Origin: Kingdonia uniflora
Lineage: Eukaryota > Streptophyta > Magnoliopsida > Ranunculales > Circaeasteraceae
DNA length: 64,000 nucleotides
Assembly: GCA_014058105.1 (NCBI GenBank)
Contig: JACGCM010001497.1
Span: 1,054,001-1,118,000 of the forward strand
Reading direction: 5' to 3'
Numbering within the stretch: position 1 is the first letter of the stretch; each line of letters starts with the position of its first letter. The translations under genes were made by a program, and so were the position numbers. Of the stretch, positions 23,658-33,202 are shown in pieces. The notes below the pieces were generated by a model. The model worked only from the letters and a program-made list of their open reading frames with translations, had not been told where the DNA came from and searched no databases.

Positions 23658-24027
23658 GAAGACTCTTCATATCTGTTAGTAGATCTCTCTTCAATATCTG
23701 AATATGAGACCAAAAATATTTATTTCGAAGCACTTCAATCTGAGGCCAAACGTTTAAGGAAACGGATGCGATTATTTTGCGAATTTATTCCAAAGAGGCA
23801 TGCTGAAAGAATTCCCCTAAGAACACTTTAAGAACTAAATCTAATAATTACAAGGCAAGAGAAAGAAAATGTAAGGATGGAGTTTCGAGAAAATCATTAA
23901 AAAAATGGCCTTTTCTGAAAATATTGGTTGGGATGATGGTTTTGATGAGTACAGTAGACTTATTCTTGAAGTTGTCTTATCACCGGGCATCATGAGCAAC
24001 AACGATGAAGGAAGTATGTCAGATTAA
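23658..24027 (+). pseudogene. Basic/coiled small ORF of the MULE
   Basis: A frame open from 23658 reads SSYLLVDLSSISEYETKN, then AKRLRKRMRLFCEFIPKRHA and ITRQEKENVRMEFRENH, with a single TAA inside (near 23829) and a stop at 23900. A second short frame follows in the same direction (ATG 23905, stop 24027; ENIGWDDGFDEYSRLIL). The first is strongly basic and helical. I do not recognise either. They could be exons of one gene. No partner motif decides their role. Confidence 0.4.
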
Positions 24028-24301
24028 GATAATTTTTCATTTGTATTTACAGTTTATGTCAGATTAATTATTGTTATCTGTTATTGTCATTTTGTCATTT
24101 GTAATCTGCCATTTCATTATACCTTTTTCTTAGGTTTTTGTCATTTTGTGTATTTACTACATAACCTGTACTTGCTTCTAGTTCTCAAACATTACATACT
24201 TCGCTAGAAATGATGAATTCCCTTATTTGCTAGTGATCCAGGAGGATCTAAAGATCAATCCCCTTAAAAAGATGCCAACCCATTTGAACGAGCCTTTGAG
24301 C

Positions 24302-24565
24302 CGTTCGAACGAGAAATGAGGGAAATAAGCCAATTTTCTCCGCCTTATTTTGTAGGTTTAAATAGCAAGCCGTTCAAACGACATTTGGAGTCATTCGAAA
24401 GACTGGGTTCTCAGAAGACCAATTAGGATAGCCTCATTTTATAGGCTTAAATTGGCAGGTTATTCAAACAATATTTAGAGTTGTTCGAACGACTGGGTTC
24501 CTAGACGATCAATTACGACTACCTCAATTTCTAGGCTTAATTGAGCCAGTCATTCGAATGAAATA
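24302..24565. repeat. 90-bp tandem repeat carrying TTCGAA-type palindromes
   Basis: CGTTCAAACG (24371), TATTCAAACA (24461) and CATTCGAATG (24551) are exactly 90 bp apart, and GACTGGGTTC, CCTCA(A/T)TTT and TAGGCTTAA recur with the same spacing. A partial earlier unit begins at 24302 (CGTTCGAACG). Each unit contains two TTCGAA-like palindromes. Confidence 0.75.
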
Positions 24566-24599
24566 TTTATTGTTTAGTACGTTTAAGGGCATAATTGCC

Positions 24600-25430
24600 C
24601 TTTTTTAACTAGGAAACTTGTAACCCTCATAAAGGGGCAAGGTTAGGCAAGATGAAATCAATCCAAGTTTTGTAATCTAGACTTCGGATTTAAAGAGGAA
24701 TTCAATTATAATCAATCTATTGAGCAATTAAAGCTCTTAAAGGGAAATTCTCCCACCAAATTATGTTCTTCATTTAATTTTACGATTATAAAGTTCTCTA
24801 ATTTGATTGTGGATTAGCTGGTGTGATGAAAATTGTGATCATTGTCTCTCGTGTACAAACCTTAACCCCAACCGCTGGTTTTGTCAATGCCTACGCAAAT
24901 TTAATGGGTATAGTTTTTAGGTGTGGGTAGATAAGGTAAAAAAAAGGGTAATTGTGGTCTCATTTCCAGGGTGTCTAAACTGCCTGGTAGGAGATTCTAC
25001 CATTACCCAAAATATTATTATCAGTTCAAAATTTGGTTTCGAGAATGTCTATACCCGATAATTCAAGTAGGTCATAATCGACAATGGTAGAAGAAATCCC
25101 AATTTTTGGTCAAGGGAGAAATCAGATCTTGAAAACTATTACAAATGAAACTTACACTCAACTAAGGTTCTCTGAGGTCAAAATAGAGATACTGCAAGAT
25201 TATATGTCTAAGTAAAATTCTTTAAATATTAGCAAGTAGTAAAATATGTAGGAGTGAAGTGTAATATTTGTTATATCTAATGGGCATTTTGGTTATATTG
25301 AGTGTTGTATATATGGCTCTAGCATGATAAATACTTTAGGAACAAATGGTAAAATGGTTCATTAATAAAGCCAAATAATGATCATCAAACTACAAATTTT
25401 ACTTAACAACAACATTACAAAAGACAGGCA
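24600..25430. other. MULE internal region without recognised gene
   Basis: AT-rich, no coherent frame found on either strand. The ATCATTTGT motif is nearly absent here, which coincides with the switch in motif orientation. Confidence 0.45.
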
Positions 25431-25433
25431 AAA

Positions 25434-25721
25434 CTATGGTTTAAGACCAGGCAACCTCTCCTCAATTAGATCTGACATCTCCTTCAGCGATTCAAGTATT
25501 TCAATAATGCGGTCAAGATTCAAATATGTGGCTGTAAAACCAGCAGCCATCCTATTATCAATGTCCTTGACAGCTTATTAAAGCTTCATAAAGAAATCAA
25601 AAACCCTCCCTGAGAAGTTATTCTCTGCTGTTTGGCATTGCTCCCCTACTGGCTGGGTTTGTATTTCTTGTTGTGGTCTTGGATGGTGGCTGTAAAGATG
25701 GCGTGGTCGGTCGGGATCCAT
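25434..25721 (-). pseudogene. Small ORF of the MULE, 96 codons with two in-frame stops
   Basis: From an ATG at 25721 the minus strand reads MDPDRPRHLYSHHPRPQQEI, a Pro/His/Gln-rich start, then NNFSGRVFDFFMKL. Two adjacent TAA codons follow, and the frame continues with AGFTATYLNLDRIIEILESL and EERLPGLKP to a stop at 25434. Total length is a multiple of three and the downstream helix is amphipathic, so the frame was probably coding until the stops arose. No family was recognised. It precedes, in the same direction, nothing else obvious; the DUF1985/Ulp1-like pieces lie upstream on the same strand. Confidence 0.45.
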
Positions 25722-25964
25722 TATGATTAATTCTGGAATAGAACTTCATATATATAGCAAAAACAGAATACGTTATGAAGATAACCATTAGCGTGACGTA
25801 TTAAACAATCTTTCAGTGTTAGAAAGACATGACAAGACAAGACAAGAACAAAACAATACTGTAAGAAATAAAATTCTTTTAAAAGATAATAGGAAGCAAT
25901 ATGCCTGTTATGGTAAATACCCTAACATGCATGGACAAAGAAATTATAAATAATGTATAGCGAA

Positions 25965-26080
25965 TGACATGAAATTGGTGACAAATGACAAAAAAATAGA
26001 TAGCAAATGACAAAAAAATAGATAACAAATATCAAAAAATAGTTAACAAATGGCAAAAAAATAGATAACAAATGATAAAT
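25965..26080. repeat. 22-23-bp tandem repeat built on the ACAAATGACAAA motif
   Basis: At least four consecutive units of the form A(C/T)AAATGACAAAAAAATAGAT occur from about 25980 to 26075, with small changes (GATAGC, GATAAC, GTTAAC). It shows the motif field locally as a true tandem array. Confidence 0.8.
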
Positions 26081-26177
26081 ATTCAAATAACTAATAAATT
26101 ATGGTAAAAGACTTGTCATAGAATGACTGTTAACATGTTAATAATGATAAGAGTTGCTAAAACAAATAACAAATATT

Positions 26178-26310
26178 AGAATGCACAATAAAATAAGGTT
26201 AAAGTTTACAAATCTACATAAGATTATAATATACAACAAAATGAGGTTAAAGTTTACAAATCTACAGAAGATGATAATGTACAACAAATGGATGTTAAAA
26301 TTTACAATTC
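26178..26310. repeat. 48-bp tandem repeat, about 2.6 copies
   Basis: GGTTAAAGTTTACAAATCTAC occurs at 26197 and again 48 bp later at 26245. A third diverged unit begins 48 bp after that (GTTAAAATTTACAA). The spacing is a multiple of three, which keeps a spurious frame open at 26154-26348; I see no evidence that it is coding. Confidence 0.75.
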
Positions 26311-26399
26311 AACGTCCGTCTCAACTCCTAGCCTTAATATATCATTAGCAATAGTATAACGATATTGATCACCAATTATCTTAGCTGACAATTTCATCT

Positions 26400-29300
26400 C
26401 CTTTAAGATACTATCCAAAAAGACATGTAGATAGACTCTGCAATCATTGAAATTTGGTTATTTTGTATACTCCCCAAAATATGTTAATACCATAAGATTT
26501 TACCTCTGAACCAGTAGGTGGCTTACGATCATCAAAATTATGTCATAGCAACATTCTCGAGAGCATTATTGAGAGTTGATCATAGATAAGCTAGTGTCCA
26601 GAAGATAGTTTCTTTGTATTTTTAGCTTTCGTATTAACCAGTAAATCGTAAATACATAATTACCTTTTTTAATAGGACACATCACAAAGGACCTAATAGT
26701 TGGCATTCAAATTCCATAGAAGGAGTATTAATTTGGAATTCTACACTTTAAATTCTCAATCAAAGTAATGCAAAACCGTAGAATCCCATCCCATAGACTT
26801 GGATTAAATCCAATTTGATTTATCCTTCAATTCCTTAGCTTCTAGAGAAGACATAATCTTCATCTACACATTGAAAGCCTTACCTATAATTTGATTCACA
26901 TGCACATCCGACACCACAATCCTTTCATCTACTGGGCAGGAATAATATTGTGAATCAAAAAATTGATTCACGGCTTTAATATAAATATTAATGACCTGAA
27001 TAGAAACAAACAGAAAAAGAAAATGACAAATTATCAACAATAAATGATAATCGACGTAAAGATAAATGATAAAAGATACTAAAACAAATGACAAAGTTTT
27101 GTGAAAACAAATGAAAAAGTTTTATGAAATATCAGTGAAAACAAATGATATTTCATTCCTGGAAAATGACAGAGGACACAACAATAAATGACATAAATAT
27201 AGTATAACAAAAGATTGTATATCATCAGATAAACATGAACAAAACAAACTACTAATAATATATTATAAATGACAAATGGTTACCTCGTTGTCCAACCATT
27301 GCTTTGGATGTAAAGTTTAAAAAACGTCAAGGCAAGCGGTTTCTTCACCAAATCTCCTATAAATACTCTTATTATAGTCCCTATCCTTAATAGATAATTT
27401 ATCCTTCCAAAGTAACCAAACATAGTCAACCTAGTTCTTCTCATCCTGGGAGATAGATCTTTGAATAAATATTTGAATAATACACCAGGAAGATACTTAT
27501 CAAGGTGAGCATGCAATAGGTTCATTCTACAAGCCCATAAAAATGTTCTCTCATTAATCTCATCGTCTGTTAGTTTATGCCTCATTTGTAAGGTCTCCAC
27601 CACTTTGAACTCTAGCAAAACAAGCTGGAACAGATAAATTACTTGAGTAATAAGATATGATACATGAGAATGAGAAAATATAAATGTTAAATGATAAAAA
27701 TCAAATCTTATTACTCAACAGGAATAATGAAACTACATATTTAAAAGTACACATACATTGGTCTGCTCAACAACCATTTCTCTTATAATTTTCTCAAGGT
27801 CTGATTTTTTTCTATGGAACTTCAGTTCCATCATCTTCATCCTTGCCTTTAACAACAGATACTTTTTTACTTTATTCTTCAACAACTATACCAGTTGTTT
27901 GGTCTGCACTCATCTGTAAATTAACAGACTATAAATGATAACTACAAATGATAAGAGTGATACAATATATGGTAAAATAATAAGAAACAAATAATAAGTT
28001 ACCATAAAACAAAAGACTAATAACACCAATGTTAGTTAAGTAACTCCTTAGCTTCATGGACATCTTCATGGACCACTAGTTCAGTTGTTGGTTGTTCTGC
28101 TATTATTTATAAAAATATAAATGGTAAAATTTATATAAATCAAATGACTGTAGAACAACACAAATAATATGATAAATACTTCTACCACATTTTATTGGCC
28201 TACACCCTCCTTAGTTTGTACAACAAAAAATAAGAAACAAAATAAAAATGGTAAGGATAGATCAACAAATATTATGATAGCCCAAAAAAAATGTTAGTCA
28301 AATACCTCATTGACTTCTTCAACTACATCTTTTTTTCAACTTCTTATACCACTACAGTTGTTTGTTCTACATCTATCTATAAAATAAGATAGATACAACA
28401 AATGGAAAGATATAGATACTACAAATAGTAAAATTAAATGAACAAATGACAGGGTAGCATACAATAAATGGTAAGGACTGCATTTACAAATATGATAGAT
28501 AACTCAAAGCATATGTTTGATAAATACCTTCTAAGTATTCTCTTCTTGAACACCTCCAAGTTCCTCTTCTTGAACGGATTTAGCTTTCTAAACATCATCT
28601 TTCTTGTTAGACTCTTTCTTAGATTATTTCGCATTACCATATTTCTCATTAGATTATTTCTCATCTTCATCATATTTTTCTTTAGCTTCTTCCACTGTAC
28701 CCTTCTGTAACTTCACATACAGCAAATGAAATGGCAAAAAAATGATAAACAAACGTAAACAAATAGCAATAAAAATACAAATAAATGATAAGGTTATTAA
28801 AAAATGATACCTTTTTATGGTCACCACCATATTCATAAGATATAGTGTTCATATTCACCTCCTTCTCAATTTCATCCTCTACCTCTAAATCTTTTTCCAC
28901 CTCCACTCCCTCTCCGGGGATAAATTTTATCTGATAAGTACCATCCAAACAAATGATAAAACCAAATGAATGAGATGATAAAATATATGCGAAGAAATGA
29001 TTAAAGATATGCGGATAAAAGAGTATTAGAACCTGCTCAACCAAATTTTCTTGAGTTGAAGGAATTTAATCAGACTTTGGATTTAGTCTTGTCACACGTC
29101 TCCTCCTTAGCCCACTATTACGCTTATTTCCCTTGGGGATTAAGGACTTCAAAATGATCAGTGGGACATGATCCAATTGTTCATTAAAGAGAATTTTTTT
29201 CTTGATGCCTTCAACCTGAACATCAGTTTCTTCAGTCTTCATATTCTTCTTGTTGGCATTGGTCTTTTTAATATGTTTTTCCATCCCTCAACTTCTCAAC

Positions 29301-31230
29301 TTCTTCCATTTATCACTTTTTTCTATTTTTTCTCTTCAATTTTTAGATTATTCTATTGTACCTCTTTTTACCATGTTATTAGCCTCATCTTTTTTCTTGT
29401 CCTATCTTCTTTTTCATCGCTTTCTTCTTCTCACTTTTGTTTTGCGATTTGCTTGATTTTCTCAGGAGTAGAGGCCCAAGGAGTAGAGTACTATCTCCAA
29501 GTATAAACATCGAAATATATTCCAAAATTTTACTATGATTCTGTAACTGATGGCGTAGCTGAAACTGTGAGTTTTAAAATAGGATATACATTGAATAAGT
29601 ACATGAATTTCAAAGTACAAATAAATTATGGCAATAAGCATACCTCAACCATTCCATCACATAAAGTAGCTCCGATATAAACTTTGATAGAACTATTACC
29701 GATATCAACTTTGATCTCAGGTGCTTCGAGGTAATTTTTCTAATAGATATCATTCAAGCAATTGACAAAAAGTGATTTAGAAATGACAGACAAAAGCAAT
29801 CTACAAATGACAAGAAGGAACAAACCAATGACAAAATTGAACTTCATAATGACAAAAAGATATTAGGAAATAAAATGAATCATAATGAACTTCATAATGA
29901 CAAGAAGCAAAAAAACAAATGAATCATTCATACAAATAAAATGAGGTAAAAATTAAGGGAACTTTACCATGGCCTCTTACACAAGTTTTTACTGCAAGTC
30001 AGTCTCAGACGGCTCCAAAGCTAATACCGCCAATTTGGGATTAGCAAAAAAAATTAAAACCTCACAACTTGGTACCGCTTAAAAGATGTCATCTTCCATC
30101 TCTATAGCTTAGGGAACAAATGTTTGGTTGCCTTAATTCATAGAAACATCAGGTCAGGAATACAAAGAAAAAGCCCATATCATCAAAACCCAGGTACATC
30201 TGTACAGTGATAAAGTTTTATCTAATTTTTTATCATCAGCCGATCGATAATCGGCAAACTCCACTATCTGACTCAAGAAAAAATAATAGACTTGTTAACC
30301 CCAAGGGAATCTGTTGAACGTCTCTAAATCATCTACTAAATCAACATACTTTACCTCAACATTTTCCCCTTGTTCGGGAGGACAAAGGATGGTAAAATGT
30401 TTAACAAATTTAAATGAAGAACATCGTCTAAAAAACAAAACTACAAAAGCATCAAAGGTCAAAAAATAGAAAACCATGACAAAGAATAAGAATAGGAAAC
30501 AAATGACAAGGACTAATATAAAGTAATGATAACAATTTATAATATAATGCTAAAACATCCTAGAGAATAATGATAAAACAAGGAGAACCAATGACAAGTC
30601 TAGAGCAATGATAAGAACCTTTGAGAATAATGATAAGAAAATCACAACAAATGACAAATACAATACATAAATTCTTGGAGTGACAAATATAATGCAGAAA
30701 AATGATAAAACAGTCCCAGTAAATGACAAATTAAAATCTTACCATGATGTATTTCTAATTTTGCCATTTTTAAAGCTGCCTCGATTTCCTTGAACCCATA
30801 TGTTTTCTTCTTCTTGGGGAAGCGCCTATTCCTGAACTCCGTGACATGCTCAGGATCAGCAAATATGAAATCATTATGAATATGATAAACACATAGCCCC
30901 AAAATCAGACAAACATGAATAGATTTCATCTAAATTATCATCCCCCTAAATTTGAACTTCATATCACCGAGATGATGATCGAATATTTCCACAACCAACG
31001 TCGACATTGTCTCTATTGGATCAATCAATAGTAACTATGTAAAATAGGTGGTACAAAGAGCACCCTTCTTCTCCTCATGCAGAGCTCTAAATATTTTGTT
31101 CAGTCCAAAACCTCTACACCGATAGGTATAATTTTTAGCATTGGTGGCCTTCTTCTCTCCACCCTTCTGTGTTTGGTTCTCTTTATCAAATTGCTCATTA
31201 CTCACTTCTTTATCAGACTTCATCATTGTG
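26400..31230 (-). pseudogene. DUF1985/Ulp1-type accessory gene of the MULE (degenerate, spliced)
   Basis: A chain of minus-strand coding pieces is separated by motif-rich introns: 31226-31035 (RCRGFGLNKIFRALHEEKKG); about 30929-30745 (FIFADPEHVTEFRNRRFPKK, YGFKEIEAALKMAKLE); about 30390-30295 (ENVEVKYVDLVDDLETFNRF); about 29745-29645; acidic or Lys/Glu-rich pieces at 29284-28434; about 27618-27280 (NERTFLWACRMNLLHAHLDK); and about 27000-26870 (INIYIKAVNQFFDSQYYSC). The layout resembles plant genes with an N-terminal DUF1985 domain and a C-terminal Ulp1-like cysteine-protease domain carried by KAONASHI-type MULEs. I could not find the His-Asp-Cys catalytic residues, so the protease part is an inference. 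Many stops show it is a pseudogene. Confidence 0.45.
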
Positions 31231-31239
31231 AATCAAGTG

Positions 31240-32029
31240 ACTAAAAGGAAAAAAAACTAGACTTTAATCAAGTACTTGGTAGGCAGTAATAAGATAACAA
31301 CATGATTTACCCAAAGTACAACCAGACCGAAATCACACACACAAGAAAGAGAGAGAGAGAGAGTAAGAGGCAGGCATGGCCAAAAACCTACTAGAATCGA
31401 TGATTCACAGAAAAAATGGTTGTTACGGCTATTGAGAGTTATCAAATAACAAATAATACCAAGATCATGACAGTTTTCTAAGTAGAGTGGTCAAAATTAG
31501 AAGAAACTGTTTGACGAATCAAGACCATTTTTGGCACCAAAACTTAACTCCCCATGTGAATCGCACGTGATACCCTAACCAACCCTTCCCCTAAAACAAA
31601 TGACAAATAATATCAGAAATGGTGGCAGACTTTGCTTTATATATGCAAACTTTTTTAAAGGCGTGACACCTTCCCCTGAAACAAATGACAAATAATACCA
31701 GAAATGGTGACGGAGTTTGCCTTACACATCTCGAAATGGTAATAACATGTGTACATTGACAAATTAAATTTGGACACGAAGTGTGATATATTATTTTAAA
31801 ATGAGATGTACTTTTTTTTTTTTTTTGGAAGTGCAATTCATACTTGTGAGGCCCACATTTCTGCAAAAACAGGTGATTAACTGCTGTAATATGCAAACTT
31901 TAGTAGGGGTAAAATTAAAATTTCATCTTGCCAGTGTCGATTTTGAAATTTATTAAATTGTTCCCTGGGTCCAATTTTGGAAAGTTTGTATCTTCAAGTA
32001 TTTAAAATGGTAATTGTCGTTTAAAGAAT
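31240..32029. other. Right end of the MULE with terminal inverted repeat
   Basis: No gene. It contains a GA microsatellite near 31348-31363, a near-duplicate pair of about 45-50 bases (CCCTAAAACAAATGACAAATA near 31590 and CCCTGAAACAAATGACAAATA near 31674), a poly-T tract at 31811-31826, and the terminal repeat at about 31925-32029, which matches the left end in inverted orientation. Confidence 0.6.
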
Positions 32030-33202
32030 CCTTATTTTATTATCTGAATTTCAAGGGTTTGATTTTGGTTCCCATAAGTTGTAAAGATCCACATATACAC
32101 ATTTACTCATATCATGTTGTCTCATTAATGTAGATCATATCGTATCATCATATTAATGTGTTTATAATAGTGCTTTGAGATTTTCCACAATTGTGTACTT
32201 TTAGCACTTCTAATATATACTAGTTTATTATGTTGTTTGGTTTTCCATAAAGTTGTGCTTGTGATTATTCTAGTTCGAGAAAATAATGTTTTATATTATC
32301 GTATTAATTATCGCATTAGCATGCTATTACATATGGCTTTTACCTTAATTTTCTCAACTTATATATTGGACCTTATGCTTTCATGATATGTTTTGACTAT
32401 ATTTATATCGATTTGAGATTTGTGATTAAGGCCGATTGGAAGTCGCCAAAATGAGATAACTATTATGATGCATGGATATCAAACCAAGTACGTAATACGA
32501 TTTATTTATCTCAAAATATTATGAATTTGCCCAAAAGCGGATCGATTTTCATGAGATTAATAAATTGAAATAGGGTAATTGAGATGTATTTTAGATTGAT
32601 TTTAGAACTAATAACCCGAAGGTGGAGGACCACCTTATCTAATTTGGTGTACACTTTTAATTAGCCATATTATATTAATGTTATAACTATTTGAATGGAC
32701 ATTTTATATATTACAATTTAGACCCAAAGGTAGATTTGTGATGATATTCTTAATTCATCATCGGAATATAATTTAGTTTTAATTTTGTATATTCAAACTC
32801 ATGTTTATTTATCTATGAATCATAGCATTAATATTTTGTAAGCTTTTAATTATTTTGCAGTACCAAACCCTATTTTCCTAGATTCGCATGCTTTGTCTGC
32901 TCCAATTCTTAATAGAACTAATATTTCAGACAAGAGTGAACAAATTCAGTTTCACTTAGGTGTTTAGGATCTTGATTTAGCACTCTTGGCTAAAAAAAAC
33001 TGCCGATATTTCTACTTAGAGCATTGCGGGTGAGAAAACTTTCCATAAAGCTTAGGAAAGGTCGAACATGTTAAGCATTATGTTTATGCGGATGACCATA
33101 GCAACTAATATCAAGTCTTCACTTCCTAAGTATGAAAATGAGAAATAATTTTTAACTTATGTGGAAAAATGTTTCAAAACTACTGATAAGTCATTAGCTG
33201 AG
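32030..33202 (+). pseudogene. Copia leader and N-terminal gag
   Basis: After the MULE the copia sequence resumes. About 32030-32860 is AT-rich leader without a frame. From about 32862 a gag-type translation appears in shifting frames (VPNPIFLDSHALSAPILNRT, later KYENEK and FLTYVEKCFKTTDKS). It stops at the target site CTGAG of the solo LTR and resumes at 37175. Several stops are present. Confidence 0.6.

Larger units (their letters stand above)
18960..31720. repeat. Dispersed (T)ATCATTTGTC motif field of the MULE
   Basis: Dozens of copies of ATCATTTGT, GTCATTTGT and near variants occur on the plus strand from about 19000 to 24150 (for example 19003, 19021, 19191, 20750-20830, 22396-22640, 24085-24150). 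The reverse complement, ACAAATGA(C/T)AA, is equally common on the plus strand from about 25965 to 31720 (for example 25981, 27055, 30640, 31597, 31682). The orientation switches between about 24.2 and 25.9 kb. Where exons can be placed, the motifs sit in introns or spacers and are absent from coding pieces. The cause is unknown. Confidence 0.8.
6763..32029. mobile_element. Mutator-like DNA transposon (MULE) nested in the copia element
   Basis: Two terminal segments match in inverted orientation. GACAATTACCATTTTAAATAC, with GCAAACTTTCC further in, starts near 6772 on the plus strand. The reverse complement starts near 32019 on the minus strand. The similarity continues inward on both sides to an AAATCGA(T/C)ACTGG phrase (about 18538 on the left, about 31932 on the right), once the Tat insertion is skipped. 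Candidate target duplications are TATTTTATT just outside each end (about 6754 and 32033), which is weak evidence in AT-rich DNA. Inside is a MULE transposase on the plus strand, several small frames and, on the minus strand, fragments that look like a DUF1985/Ulp1-type gene, as in KAONASHI-type MULEs. Subtracting the Tat element leaves about 13.6 kb, which is long for a MULE. Confidence 0.7.

Noticed and set aside
26154..26348. 64-codon ORF with 16-residue repeats
   Set aside because: The open frame follows from a 48-bp tandem repeat in AT-rich DNA. The neighbouring gene pieces lie on the other strand.
26400..27100. Confirmed Ulp1 protease catalytic domain
   Set aside because: The expected His, Asp and Cys motifs could not be found in any frame. 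Only a weak positional resemblance remains.
25965..31720. CRISPR-like array from the repeated ACAAATGACAA motif
   Set aside because: Repeats are short, diverged and irregularly spaced, the genome is plant nuclear and no cas genes exist.
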